IMG/VR virus record: IMGVR_UViG_3300031576_000158
Location: 1 to 39,420 of that record
Length of the DNA: 39,420 nt
Strand: one strand, 5' to 3'
From: a virus
This document shows positions 7,510 through 15,386 of the stretch, in pieces. How positions within the stretch are numbered: the stretch's first letter is position 1; each line of letters starts with the position of its first letter. Made by a program: the position numbers and the translations under genes. The notes under the pieces were generated by a model. It saw only the letters and a program-made list of their open reading frames with translations. It was not told the DNA's origin and ran no database searches.

Positions 7510-8373
7510 ATGGTTGTATTCTATCATGGTTACGAGGTTGGAGTCTGGTTTGCCTCGGAATCAGCAGAGGGAATCACCAATACCAGTGCCGCATTTCTTC
7601 ACTTGGCACACAAGACCGAGGTCACAATCTCAGACTCGACAGATCCGCCAGTTGTAAAACTTTCTGGAAATGTTGACAACGCAGGAATTGGTAAGGGCGT
7701 AGACAATCCAGTAATTACTCTGACATTCAACCCAAGCCAAGGAAGCGGTGCCGATTTTATGAAAAATTTTTCAAGCTCTGATACTTCTTTCTCTCTTTTA
7801 ATAATGAAGGATGCAAGCCCCGATGTGATTTTTGCTAGGATAACTGGATGCAAAGTAAAACGAATCACCCCCAATGTTCAGATTTATCCCACCCATGCCG
7901 CAATGGAAGTGTCCGTTGAAATATGGGGATGGGGACCAATACTCTACACACAAGTGGGTGGAACCCCGACATTTGAAGCTCCCCCCAATTCCTTTGTCAA
8001 CTGGTCACACATTACGGTCAAAAGAAATACTGTAACAATCACAGACTGGTGGGTGTTTGAGTGGACACTTGATAACGACCTAGACCGGCAGCCAAGCAAT
8101 ACTGGCGCCACTGCTGGAATAAAGCGGGGAACAAGAACCGTGACAGGAAGATGGGCAAGATCCGTAAGCGATACGGGAGGTCTTGGGAATGTTGAGCTTG
8201 ACGAATCAAAGGATGCGACGGCAGTTGACTTGGATGTCATCATCGACTTGGCAGCAGATCACACATACTCCTTTGTTGACTGTGCTTACACAGATGCCTC
8301 GTTAAACCATCCAATCACGGGCATGGCTGGGCGAAGGATGGAGTTCGTTGCGACAAGCTTTTCTGTAGCCTAG
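7510..8373 (+). CDS. major tail tube protein
   Basis: 287 residues, beta-rich, with Trp/Gly loops, no Cys clusters and no membrane segment. It has its own strong TATA box, as expected for an abundant virion protein, and lies between the tail terminator and the tail chaperone pair, the invariant place of the tube protein in long-tailed viruses. The C-terminus (GMAGRRMEFVATSFSVA) is a typical closing beta-strand. It is larger than a minimal tube protein (about 150-200 aa), leaving room for a surface domain, perhaps about residues 140-230. Confidence 0.75.
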   Translation: MVVFYHGYEVGVWFASESAEGITNTSAAFLHLAHKTEVTISDSTDPPVVKLSGNVDNAGIGKGVDNPVITLTFNPSQGSGADFMKNFSSSDTSFSLLIMKDASPDVIFARITGCKVKRITPNVQIYPTHAAMEVSVEIWGWGPILYTQVGGTPTFEAPPNSFVNWSHITVKRNTVTITDWWVFEWTLDNDLDRQPSNTGATAGIKRGTRTVTGRWARSVSDTGGLGNVELDESKDATAVDLDVIIDLAADHTYSFVDCAYTDASLNHPITGMAGRRMEFVATSFSVA

Positions 8374-8387
8374 TTCACTGAAACTGC

Positions 8388-8735
8388 ATGCCAGAAGACT
8401 CGGTCGAGTTTACTTTGCATGCTCCAATGGGAAGAGAATCAAAAAAGTACAAAGTAAAATATGCCAGGTGGGTTGCAGACATGATTGCGGAAAGGGAATC
8501 AAGGGATGCTCATGGAGAAATTGATACGCTTGCCCTCTGGATAAAGAGATTAACCAGGGATATTACAGACTCTACTGGAATCCCCCTCAGCGAAGACCAG
8601 ATAAGAAAGATGGAGCGCTGGGAGAGCAACGGGCTGATTCTGTGCTGGTTCAAGGTCAACGAGGTACCTGCTGAAAGTTTTTTAGAGGATTTGCCGAAGG
8701 ACGAGAAGGGGGACTCTACAAGTATTTCATCCTAA
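8388..8735 (+). CDS. tail assembly chaperone, short form (gpG-like)
   Basis: 115 residues, helical, between tail tube and tape measure, the position of gpG-type chaperones, which bind the tape measure and recruit tube subunits. The start is an ATG 15 bases after the tube stop. An in-frame T_TTT_TTA slippery heptamer at 8678-8684 (codons AGT TTT TTA) lies 51 bases before the TAA. The -1 frame is open from there through 8836 (separate entry). The acidic, Lys/Asp-rich tail after the heptamer belongs only to this unshifted form. Confidence 0.75.
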   Translation: MPEDSVEFTLHAPMGRESKKYKVKYARWVADMIAERESRDAHGEIDTLALWIKRLTRDITDSTGIPLSEDQIRKMERWESNGLILCWFKVNEVPAESFLEDLPKDEKGDSTSISS

Positions 8736-8836
8736 AGACAAAGCTTCACATGTCAGAATCAGAACTGCGTGACATGTCAAAGGCTGACATAGACAAACTC
8801 CTTATTTTGTACGAATCCAATAAGAAGGCGAAATGA
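8388..8836 (+). CDS. tail assembly chaperone, frameshifted long form (gpGT-like)
   Basis: Predicted -1 frameshift product joining 8388-8684 to 8684-8836. Ninety-nine shared residues are followed by 50 new ones beginning RGFAEGREGGLYKYF and ending LLILYESNKKAK, 149 residues in all. The extension is helical and charged like the T segment of lambda gpGT, and its stop overlaps the tape-measure start (ATGA at 8833). An alternative is independent translation of the 28-codon ORF from the ATG at 8750 in the same frame. The open -1 frame from the heptamer onward and the position make frameshifting the better explanation, but it is not proven from sequence. Confidence 0.65.
8678..8684 (+). promoter_or_regulatory. 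-1 ribosomal frameshift heptamer TTTTTTA
   Basis: T TTT TTA fits the X XXY YYZ rule in the zero frame (TTT at 8679, TTA at 8682) and is the same heptamer used by HIV-1 gag-pol. In phages, a slippery site at exactly this point of the chaperone gene makes the longer gpGT-type protein. No strong downstream hairpin was identified by eye. Confidence 0.7.
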
Positions 8837-9636
8837 GTGGGCTGGGGGTAGATGCAGATGTCAATATTAATCTGGAATTTCAGGATAACGCCACTGCCCA
8901 GATTGACACTTCGACAAAATCCATAAACAAAAACTGGAGGGAGATGCGTGATCAACAAAGGGCAGTCGGGCGCCAGTTTGAGCTAAACCACAGATCTTTC
9001 ACACAGACGGCAAGATCCATCCAGTTCATCGGCAGCGTGGCAAACAGGGCGATTAACATCTATCAAGCATGGCAACTTTCACAAATTAGGCTAAACGATG
9101 CACAGAGAGAGCAAAGAGACCTACAAAGGCAGATAAACGAGGCAATACGTGAGGGCGACTTGCAGAAAGCCGCAGACTTGGAGGAGGACAAGAAAAAAGC
9201 AATCGAGGATGCAAACAGGGCACTGCTTGATCAGATAGCATTTTATATTTTAGCTGGAACGGCAGCCGCTGGTTATGCTGCAAATATATCAAAGAAACTC
9301 ATACCCGCACTTGCAAAACTTGGAGGAAAAACCTCTACTACTCCTTCAAACGTGCCGACAACTGGAGGCGGAAACGTTCCAAAAGGTACCACGATTGGAC
9401 CAAAACCCAAGTTTTCCCTTGGGGCTGGGGGGAAGGTCGGGCTTGGTGCTGCAGGGCTTATTGCGGGAGGCTTGCTTGAAAATGTGCTAAATTCAGATGA
9501 TCCGCTAGAGGCAATAAAGGAATTTTTCTTTTCTAACAAACTCACACCTGAAACAAAAATCATAATCAAAGTCAATGTCAACGGGACAGAGCAAGTGCAG
9601 GTAATTGATTTAAACAATCCATACGTGGTTAGCTAA
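8833..9636 (+). CDS. short tape measure protein
   Basis: 267 residues: an N-terminal helical region with coiled-coil character (about 30-140, including NDAQREQRDLQRQINEAIREG), a small hydrophobic segment (about 137-155), a Gly/Pro/Thr-rich linker, a Gly/Ala-rich hydrophobic segment (KVGLGAAGLIAGGLLENVL), and a beta C-terminus. This layout and the position after the chaperone pair identify it as the tape measure. It is far shorter than usual (often 600 to over 1000 aa), implying a tail of roughly 40 nm by the common 0.15 nm per residue rule. ATG overlaps the chaperone -1 frame stop, and its own stop overlaps the next ATG. Confidence 0.7.
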   Translation: MSGLGVDADVNINLEFQDNATAQIDTSTKSINKNWREMRDQQRAVGRQFELNHRSFTQTARSIQFIGSVANRAINIYQAWQLSQIRLNDAQREQRDLQRQINEAIREGDLQKAADLEEDKKKAIEDANRALLDQIAFYILAGTAAAGYAANISKKLIPALAKLGGKTSTTPSNVPTTGGGNVPKGTTIGPKPKFSLGAGGKVGLGAAGLIAGGLLENVLNSDDPLEAIKEFFFSNKLTPETKIIIKVNVNGTEQVQVIDLNNPYVVS

Positions 9637-11312
9637 TGCCAAACGTAACCGAGTGGATAATCCGCAAGTCTGGAATAAATTATACAATAGCCAACGATGG
9701 CGCAGAAATCATCCTGCGTACAAACCAGCAGTCAGAAGCTCTGATTCCAATCGATAATACTTTATCAAGTGCCCCAACAAGAGGAGTTTTTGCATCAGAG
9801 GATGAGATTGAGCTTTACATTGGAAGCGTAATTGCTGCAAACAAGATGATGGTGGGATACATCGATGTTCTACCAGATACCCGAAATCCTGATAGAAGTT
9901 GGGCGGAAGTTCTTCACATAGAAGACTGGACTTCATATCTTGCAGCAAAAACGATCTATGAAACGATAGAGGCATCATCTGTAACCAGGACAAAAACCGC
10001 CAGCCAGATTCTTACAAGTTCGGCCGCCGAAATTGCTGGGCTTGCTACAAATATCACCGCATTAAACACCGCAGCGGAGGAGATGAAGAGATCATTCAAT
10101 GGAACATATGTGAAAGATGCTTGGCTTGCAGCCGCTGAAAATGCGGGGGCTGACTTTTTTGGGGATGAAACCAAGACCCTACAAGCCTTTCTTCATGGGG
10201 CAAGAAACCTGACGGAAGTTGGCACGGGCTTGATTTACAAAATCAAGGATATTCCCTCTGTGAGTGCCGACACTCTGATGGTGGAACACCAGTTTCAATA
10301 TCAGTTTGCGCAGGATGCCACACAACGATACAGAACGGTAGTCGCCACAAATGGAATAATCCAAGGATTTCCGCAAGACCCAAACCAATTCCAAATACAG
10401 CAAATAAAGCATGATCAGAATGGAAAAATCTTTTCCAAGTGGTTCAGGCACTTTGGGGGCTTGGCAGAATGGGACATTGACACGACAACCAGGAAACCAG
10501 TCGATTTCTTTTCAGCTACTGATATCGGCGGAATTGTGATCCCCACTATAAAACTAAACATTGATACCGCAACCATGGACGCCAGCACCTTCTTGCAGGG
10601 GGCGGAGTATGACAAAGATGGAAACATCATAACAGAGGACATGGGGCTCGCAGTAACAGATTATCTGGACGTGCAGTTTTTTATCAAGTTGAGCCTTTCT
10701 GGGGCAACTGTCAATCATGTTATAATGAGACTTTATGACGGAGCAGGCAGTGGCAATTATTGGGAGAGAGATATCATCGGAGACCTTATTGGCGGGGGGG
10801 CTGCATGGACAGTTGTAAGATATCGCCTTCCAGCAAATACAGTTGACAGTCCTTCCAATGGATGGACAAAGGTTGGAACTCCAGTAGCTATTGATGCTTG
10901 CTACCTCCAGTTTGAAAACGGCGCTGCAGTGATTGATGGTTATACCGCTGGCTCATATGTTCAGTTCGGGCAGTTCCAGTTTATCAGAAGGCAGCGGGTA
11001 ACTGTCACTGGTGCAGGAACACCCGCAACTGAAAAAATAATCATCGACGCAACGATGAAAAGCCAGAGGGGGCTTGAAACGCTTGCGGCAAAGGAGCAGG
11101 CAAGGGTTAATGTTATCGCAAACACTGGATTTTTTACAATCCTTGGAAACCAAGCCTTCAAGAAGCCAGGATACAACATTCAGGTAGATTTTACCAATAC
11201 CATGGGCTCTGGTCGTTCTGGAACGGTAAGGATTGAGGAGATCAAACATTTCCTAAAAAACGGCAAGTATTACACCGAAGTACATTTTAGTCCAGCCTTC
11301 CAAAGACCATAG
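9636..11312 (+). CDS. tail hub / baseplate hub-like protein
   Basis: 558 residues, directly after the tape measure, where the distal tail or hub protein is encoded. The first ~110 residues are beta-rich and look like a hub barrel (YTIANDGAEIILRTNQQ, VGYIDVLPD). Then comes a helical stretch (about 110-200), a long beta-rich middle that may be an inserted carbohydrate-binding or jelly-roll domain (about 280-455), and a C-terminal segment (AKEQARVNVIANTGFFTILG to EEIKHFLKNGKYYTEVHFSP) typical of the closing OB-like part of gp27/gpD-type hubs. Assignment by position and pattern. Confidence 0.65.
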   Translation: MPNVTEWIIRKSGINYTIANDGAEIILRTNQQSEALIPIDNTLSSAPTRGVFASEDEIELYIGSVIAANKMMVGYIDVLPDTRNPDRSWAEVLHIEDWTSYLAAKTIYETIEASSVTRTKTASQILTSSAAEIAGLATNITALNTAAEEMKRSFNGTYVKDAWLAAAENAGADFFGDETKTLQAFLHGARNLTEVGTGLIYKIKDIPSVSADTLMVEHQFQYQFAQDATQRYRTVVATNGIIQGFPQDPNQFQIQQIKHDQNGKIFSKWFRHFGGLAEWDIDTTTRKPVDFFSATDIGGIVIPTIKLNIDTATMDASTFLQGAEYDKDGNIITEDMGLAVTDYLDVQFFIKLSLSGATVNHVIMRLYDGAGSGNYWERDIIGDLIGGGAAWTVVRYRLPANTVDSPSNGWTKVGTPVAIDACYLQFENGAAVIDGYTAGSYVQFGQFQFIRRQRVTVTGAGTPATEKIIIDATMKSQRGLETLAAKEQARVNVIANTGFFTILGNQAFKKPGYNIQVDFTNTMGSGRSGTVRIEEIKHFLKNGKYYTEVHFSPAFQRP

Positions 11313-11313
11313 C

Positions 11314-11430
11314 ATGGCAAGACTAGCTATTCCCATAAATGTCTCAAGCCGAGCCAGAAAGAATGACGAGCGTGTAACCACCCAGCTAGACATCCCCGAT
11401 GCTCTCCTGTCTACTATCACCTTCCCATAA
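11314..11430 (+). CDS. small basic protein (38 aa)
   Basis: ATG one base after the hub stop, running to TAA at 11428-11430. The product starts MARLAIPINVSSRARKNDER. It fills the gap before the fibre gene's promoter and is probably co-transcribed with the hub. No family recognised; the reading frame and spacing are the only support. Confidence 0.4.
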   Translation: MARLAIPINVSSRARKNDERVTTQLDIPDALLSTITFP

Positions 11431-11440
11431 TACCTAAAAC
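11427..11440 (+). promoter_or_regulatory. TATA-like box for fibre gene at 11463
   Basis: ataatacctaaaac lies 23-36 bases before the GTG at 11463, a leaderless arrangement without SD. Confidence 0.45.
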
Positions 11441-11462
11441 GACCAAGGGCATAATCTGAAAC

Positions 11463-13799
11463 GTGGTACAGCTCAAGGTTTCAAGGGGTCAATATACTGG
11501 ATACACGGTTCTAGCCAATCCCATGGATGCAGACCTTGACTTTAACGGATTCAAGGCAAGAATCAGGGAAATTGTAGCACCTGGCACACCTCCAGCAAAT
11601 TCTGTTTATTTCTATGCAAAGGACAAGGCTGGAGTCTCGGAATTATTTTATAAAAATGACGCAGGAACAGAACGGGATCTAAGTGCAGCAGGAGTAGCTT
11701 ATCCTCTTACTCCTGACAAAAATGCAAGAGGAAATGTCACTGGAACCGTGACAATTGATCTTTCACTTGCAAATGCTCACGTTCAAACCATGACACTTAC
11801 TGGAAACATTACATTTGTTTTTTCAAATCCTCCTGCAAGTACAAAAAACATCCAATTCCAGCTTGATATTTCACAAGACGCAACAGGAGGCAGAACCATC
11901 GCTTGGCCAGCTTCTGTAACAGTTATACCATCAATAAACTCAGGTCCAAGTGAAAGAACCGTCATTTTATGTCAGACAAGCGACGGCGGAACAACATATG
12001 ACGCCTTCAATACTAGCAGTTCGGCATCAGTCTTGAATGCTGCAAACAAAACATTATCAAATCTAACAAGCCCGACAGCAATCAATCAGCATTTACTGCC
12101 AGAGGACAATGGAATCAAAAATCTAGGAAGTTCGTCATTTAGTTGGAACCAACTACATCTCTCAGAATTGCGGTTTGTCACTTCTGGAACACTTGATGCT
12201 ACAATTCCAGAAATTACAACTAGCACGGGAAACATGAGAGTTGGAGTAGCTACTGCGAAACTCATTGAAATGTATGTTAATGGAACCTTAGAGTACGAGT
12301 ATTCAGCTACTAATCTTGACCTGAAAAGTAACACGGTGTCTGGTCTTGGAGCAACAATTACAGGAAGTACTGCAACCAACATCTTACGACAGGATATCAA
12401 CGGATGGTCAATCGAGGTAGGAACTGGAGACACGGTTGATTTTTCAATTAATTCAATTGTTCAATTAGAAATTTCTGCTGGTGCCACACCCAAGATTTTG
12501 ATTGCTGGAGGAAATGCACTGGAATGGAATGCGGAGGGCAGTATAGTAACTGGAACAACAAACATCAACAGAACATCAGCCGGTCTTGGATATAATGCTC
12601 TGACAGGAAAGAAGCATGACTTTTCAGTAAACAATACAATAATGGCACGAATAGATGCGGACTTTCTTTCAATAGAAGATGGAAACAGTCTAAGGTTTGG
12701 CATAGCTGGCACAGTCAACACGGCAGAGGTTGAGATACGAAGAACAACCACTTACTTGAATTATCATACACCGACAAGCATGTTTCATAGATGGCAGATT
12801 AATGGAGTAGACAAATTAGAACTTGATTCAACAAACCTAATTCTAGGAGTTGGTGTTTTACGATATAACGTAAGTGCTGGTGGATATTCTGGAGGTAGCT
12901 ATGAAATTGTCAGACTTTCAGACCGCATTAACTATAATGTTCCCACGTCTATAAAACACCAGTTTGAAATAAACGCAGTTGCAAGTCTTGCAATCACCAG
13001 CTCTTCGTTAGATGTTGTGCCAAAGATTGACATTGTAACAATAGGCTCCGATCCTGCAACCCCTGCTGCTGCACACATGGCACTTTACACAAGGAATGAG
13101 GCTGGACTGTCCGAATTTTACACAAAAAACGATCTTGGAAACGTGGATCAAATTTCTGGCAGAAGCAAATGGAGAGTAAGAAGACCATATTCTGTATTTC
13201 CACACATGGCTACAATCTCAACCATTGAAGGACAGTGGAGCACAACGTTTACTATCAATGCTCCAGTTGCATGGACAAACACAGCAGATTCAGGAAACGG
13301 TGCAGCGAGAAATTGGTTTGTTACAACAACCAACGGAGATGTTGGAATCATCCAGACGGCATTTAACTGCATGAGCCGAAGTTTAGATCCAGATTTCACA
13401 ATCAAATTTAAAATAAATGCCACATCGTTAAGAAGATTTTGGGTTGGATGGTTTGCATCAACTCCAATGGCATCAGATGCCCCAACAATCGACCACTTTG
13501 GGCTGAGGCTTTCTACCTCTGCCGGAAGCACTAACTTTGTTTTATCACATGCAGACGGAGCCACACAGGCAGAAACGAGTATCCAAGCTACTGATACATC
13601 AATTCACACAATAAGACTGGTTGCAGACAATGCAAATTCAAGATGGGGATTTTCATTTGATGGAGCGTCAATAACTTGGATAACGACAAACATTCCAGCG
13701 GCAGCAGATGCCTTGGGGTTTGTATGCCAAATGAGAGACTTGGATGCAGCAGATAAAGACATGGACTTTTTCTGGGTTGAAGGAAGTGCAACAAAGTAA
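11463..13799 (+). CDS. large tail fibre / receptor-binding protein
   Basis: 778 residues, beta-rich. The N-terminus carries a fibre module (NSVYFYAKDKAGVSELFYKN at about 45-64) that recurs near residue 540 (MALYTRNEAGLSEFYTKND). Between them are at least four related repeats of about 45 residues built on an H-x-F-x-x-N core (KKHDFSVNNTIMARID, FHRWQINGVDKLELD, IKHQFEINAVASLAI). The C-terminal ~200 residues (from SKWRVRRPYSVFPHM) look like a concanavalin-type jelly roll, likely the tip that binds the cell surface. GTG start at leaderless distance from a TATA box; the next gene starts in its stop codon. Confidence 0.7.
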   Translation: MVQLKVSRGQYTGYTVLANPMDADLDFNGFKARIREIVAPGTPPANSVYFYAKDKAGVSELFYKNDAGTERDLSAAGVAYPLTPDKNARGNVTGTVTIDLSLANAHVQTMTLTGNITFVFSNPPASTKNIQFQLDISQDATGGRTIAWPASVTVIPSINSGPSERTVILCQTSDGGTTYDAFNTSSSASVLNAANKTLSNLTSPTAINQHLLPEDNGIKNLGSSSFSWNQLHLSELRFVTSGTLDATIPEITTSTGNMRVGVATAKLIEMYVNGTLEYEYSATNLDLKSNTVSGLGATITGSTATNILRQDINGWSIEVGTGDTVDFSINSIVQLEISAGATPKILIAGGNALEWNAEGSIVTGTTNINRTSAGLGYNALTGKKHDFSVNNTIMARIDADFLSIEDGNSLRFGIAGTVNTAEVEIRRTTTYLNYHTPTSMFHRWQINGVDKLELDSTNLILGVGVLRYNVSAGGYSGGSYEIVRLSDRINYNVPTSIKHQFEINAVASLAITSSSLDVVPKIDIVTIGSDPATPAAAHMALYTRNEAGLSEFYTKNDLGNVDQISGRSKWRVRRPYSVFPHMATISTIEGQWSTTFTINAPVAWTNTADSGNGAARNWFVTTTNGDVGIIQTAFNCMSRSLDPDFTIKFKINATSLRRFWVGWFASTPMASDAPTIDHFGLRLSTSAGSTNFVLSHADGATQAETSIQATDTSIHTIRLVADNANSRWGFSFDGASITWITTNIPAAADALGFVCQMRDLDAADKDMDFFWVEGSATK

Positions 13800-14023
13800 T
13801 GTACAACCAAAAAGTACTGATCATCATGGTCTGTGTTTCAATTCTTTTTATTCCGGTCACATTGTTTGCTCAACAAAACATAATACATCAACAGCATGAG
13901 GAAGTGGACTCTAAAAGTTGTCCTGAACTACTAAAGGCAACGCAGAACATGAGTTACACTAAAAGCATCCAATCCTTTGCAGACAGAAAGTATGCGTGGT
14001 ATTGCACGGATGGCGACTGGTAG
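13799..14023 (+). CDS. small secreted or membrane-anchored protein (74 aa)
   Basis: Residues 1-25 form a signal peptide or anchor (hydrophobic core VLIIMVCVSILFIPVTLFA followed by QQ). The mature part holds two Cys (SCPELL and WYCTDGDW) that could form a disulfide. The ATG overlaps the fibre TAA (TAATG). Its place after the fibre gene would suit a surface-acting accessory or lysis factor; no family recognised. Confidence 0.55.
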   Translation: MYNQKVLIIMVCVSILFIPVTLFAQQNIIHQQHEEVDSKSCPELLKATQNMSYTKSIQSFADRKYAWYCTDGDW

Positions 14024-14034
14024 AATTTTAATAA
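14024..14034 (+). promoter_or_regulatory. TATA box for gene at 14051
   Basis: attttaataat ends 16 bases before the ATG at 14051; the centre is at about -22. No canonical SD, although ggatggag lies near the start. Confidence 0.45.
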
Positions 14035-14050
14035 TAGAGGATGGAGTCTA

Positions 14051-14485
14051 ATGGCATGGCAGATATTTCTGGCGGCGACTCTTGATTTGGGCGGAGACAT
14101 AGAATTTCTAAGGCAGAAATCACTAAACGGTGATCTGATCATTAGTGCAGTGGAACGTATAACAACTGGAACGACAGCTACATACACACCAGCAACAGGA
14201 AAGACATTTTTCTTATACAAGGCATATTGTAGGGGGGACGCAGGTGCCTCAAACTCCTCTTATGATGCGGAATTGCAAAATGATGGTGCAGTGAAGGACA
14301 TTTGGGATTATGTTGAAGGTTATGGTTCTGTCAACGGAGTAGGTGGATCTGATCTTGGTCATACATCTATCATTCAGGCAGACAAGCTTGTTGGAAACTC
14401 TGCCAAGATTTATAGAATTGAGGTTGTTGCTATATCTAATGTTAATGTACTTGGAGTTATTATTGGGTGGATTGAGAACTCATGA
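14051..14485 (+). CDS. putative virion surface protein (144 aa)
   Basis: Beta-rich protein with Gly/Ser/Asn loops and regular short strands (GTTATYTPATGKTFFLYKAYC, KIYRIEVVAISNVNVLGVIIGWIENS), resembling small jelly-roll proteins accompanying fibres. No signal peptide; the late C-terminal hydrophobic strand is too short and polar for a membrane anchor. Has its own TATA box; the stop overlaps the next ATG (ATGA at 14482). Function inferred only from fold-like pattern and neighbourhood. Confidence 0.55.
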   Translation: MAWQIFLAATLDLGGDIEFLRQKSLNGDLIISAVERITTGTTATYTPATGKTFFLYKAYCRGDAGASNSSYDAELQNDGAVKDIWDYVEGYGSVNGVGGSDLGHTSIIQADKLVGNSAKIYRIEVVAISNVNVLGVIIGWIENS

Positions 14486-14691
14486 CAGTTAATGAAGTTA
14501 ATGTCACTTGTCCTTTATGTGGAAATGACAAAGCCGATTTTTGTGGTTTCTACTCAGAATCAACACATGATAAAATTACAAAGGAAAAAATCATCATACA
14601 GAAAAACCATTACAAATGTCTAGGCTGCAATAAGGGTTTTTTTGTGGAAAGAACAGATGCCAACAAGCATGAAGAATTCCTAGCGAAATGA
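14482..14691 (+). CDS. zinc-ribbon protein (69 aa)
   Basis: Two CxxC knuckles, CPLCGND (about residue 10) and CLGCNKG (about 46), form a classical zinc ribbon. The ATG overlaps the preceding stop and its own stop overlaps the next ATG, so it is coupled to a second zinc-ribbon gene. In archaeal viruses, ribbons of this size are commonly nucleic-acid or protein-binding regulators; target unknown. Confidence 0.65.
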   Translation: MTVNEVNVTCPLCGNDKADFCGFYSESTHDKITKEKIIIQKNHYKCLGCNKGFFVERTDANKHEEFLAK

Positions 14692-14903
14692 TCACAACTT
14701 GTCCTGAATGTGGAAGCTCCAACGTACGAACCTTTTCAATTTTCAAGGAAGCAAACGACATATGGGAATGGTGGAAGGGCTGCAACAATTGTAACTGGGA
14801 GGCAAGAGATGAAGATGAGGAAAAAAAGCATCCAGAATACTATGAAAGGACGGAGCTAAGCCCTGCAAAGATATCAAAGCACAAAGTCAAGGTAAAAAAT
14901 TAA
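14688..14903 (+). CDS. zinc-ribbon protein (71 aa)
   Basis: CPECGSSN near residue 5 and CNNCNWE near residue 32 give a four-Cys ribbon, followed by a charged EDEEKKHPEYYERTE segment and a Lys-rich tail. It overlaps the previous zinc-ribbon gene (ATGA), and its stop overlaps by four bases the end of the opposing minus-strand ORF at 14900-15040. Confidence 0.65.
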   Translation: MITTCPECGSSNVRTFSIFKEANDIWEWWKGCNNCNWEARDEDEEKKHPEYYERTELSPAKISKHKVKVKN

Positions 14904-15040
14904 AATTCGGAAGGCACGTCTGCTGGAGCTTCCACCTTGGCATTTTTGTATCTGTCATTTGTCCTGGTGAAATGCTTGCCATCCTCTGAAAGGGTTCCGC
15001 CTGCCTGCTCAAGTTCCTTTTTTGCTGTCTGATCAACCAT
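14900..15040 (-). CDS. small minus-strand protein (46 aa)
   Basis: A 46-codon ATG frame lying against the surrounding plus-strand genes, in a gap with no plus-strand gene. The product begins MVDQTAKKELEQAGG and is polar and charged, without Cys or membrane segment. It fills the gap from the divergent promoter region at 15041-15079 to the end of the zinc-ribbon gene. A weak tattaag element lies upstream on the minus strand. It might be a small regulator; a non-coding gap is the alternative. Confidence 0.45.
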   Translation of the reverse strand: MVDQTAKKELEQAGGTLSEDGKHFTRTNDRYKNAKVEAPADVPSEF

Positions 15041-15046
15041 GCAATA

Positions 15047-15057
15047 ATACCTTAATA
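15047..15057 (+). promoter_or_regulatory. TATA box for gene at 15080
   Basis: ataccttaata lies 23-33 bases before the ATG at 15080, which supports this ATG over the in-frame TTG at 15062 as the start. Confidence 0.55.
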
Positions 15058-15079
15058 CGCTTTGATAAGTCTTTATTGT

Positions 15080-15277
15080 ATGCCTCTTAGTTGGAAGCAG
15101 AGATCGGCGAGGATTGCTGGAGCCTATACGCTTGGCTTTGGTGCGGGCTTTGCAATCTCAATAGATGCCATCATATCTGACCCGATCATAACTTTAATTA
15201 AAGCTGGAATCGGTGGGATGTTGACAGCCTTGCCACAACTCAAGAGGATGCTGGAGGAATACAGCCGTGGAAGATAA
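15080..15277 (+). CDS. small membrane protein (65 aa), holin-like size
   Basis: A basic start (MPLSWKQRSARIAG) leads into one or two hydrophobic segments (about 12-32 and 36-52), ending in a charged tail (LKRMLEEYSRGR). Start chosen at leaderless distance from the TATA box. It heads a run of four small membrane proteins, the usual size for holins or other membrane-active late proteins. No sequence family is recognised, so lysis is only one possibility. Confidence 0.6.
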   Translation: MPLSWKQRSARIAGAYTLGFGAGFAISIDAIISDPIITLIKAGIGGMLTALPQLKRMLEEYSRGR

Positions 15278-15344
15278 GGAACTCGAGGAAGAGTGCTCCT
15301 ATTTTAAACAGTTCATCCAGGGAATATCTGACATCTTCGACTAG
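15267..15344 (+). CDS. possible 25-aa acidic peptide
   Basis: GTG frame overlapping the end of the previous gene by 11 bases: MEDKELEEECSYFKQFIQG then ISDIFD. It would fill the gap before the next promoter. Support is limited to the open frame and non-random acidic composition. Confidence 0.3.
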   Translation: MEDKELEEECSYFKQFIQGISDIFD

Positions 15345-15356
15345 GTTCCAGACAAT

Positions 15357-15366
15357 ACGTAAATAC
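15357..15366 (+). promoter_or_regulatory. TATA box for gene at 15387
   Basis: acgtaaatac is 21-30 bases upstream of the ATG at 15387, a leaderless arrangement. Confidence 0.5.
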
Positions 15367-15386
15367 CCCAAATTGCACAACAGCTC

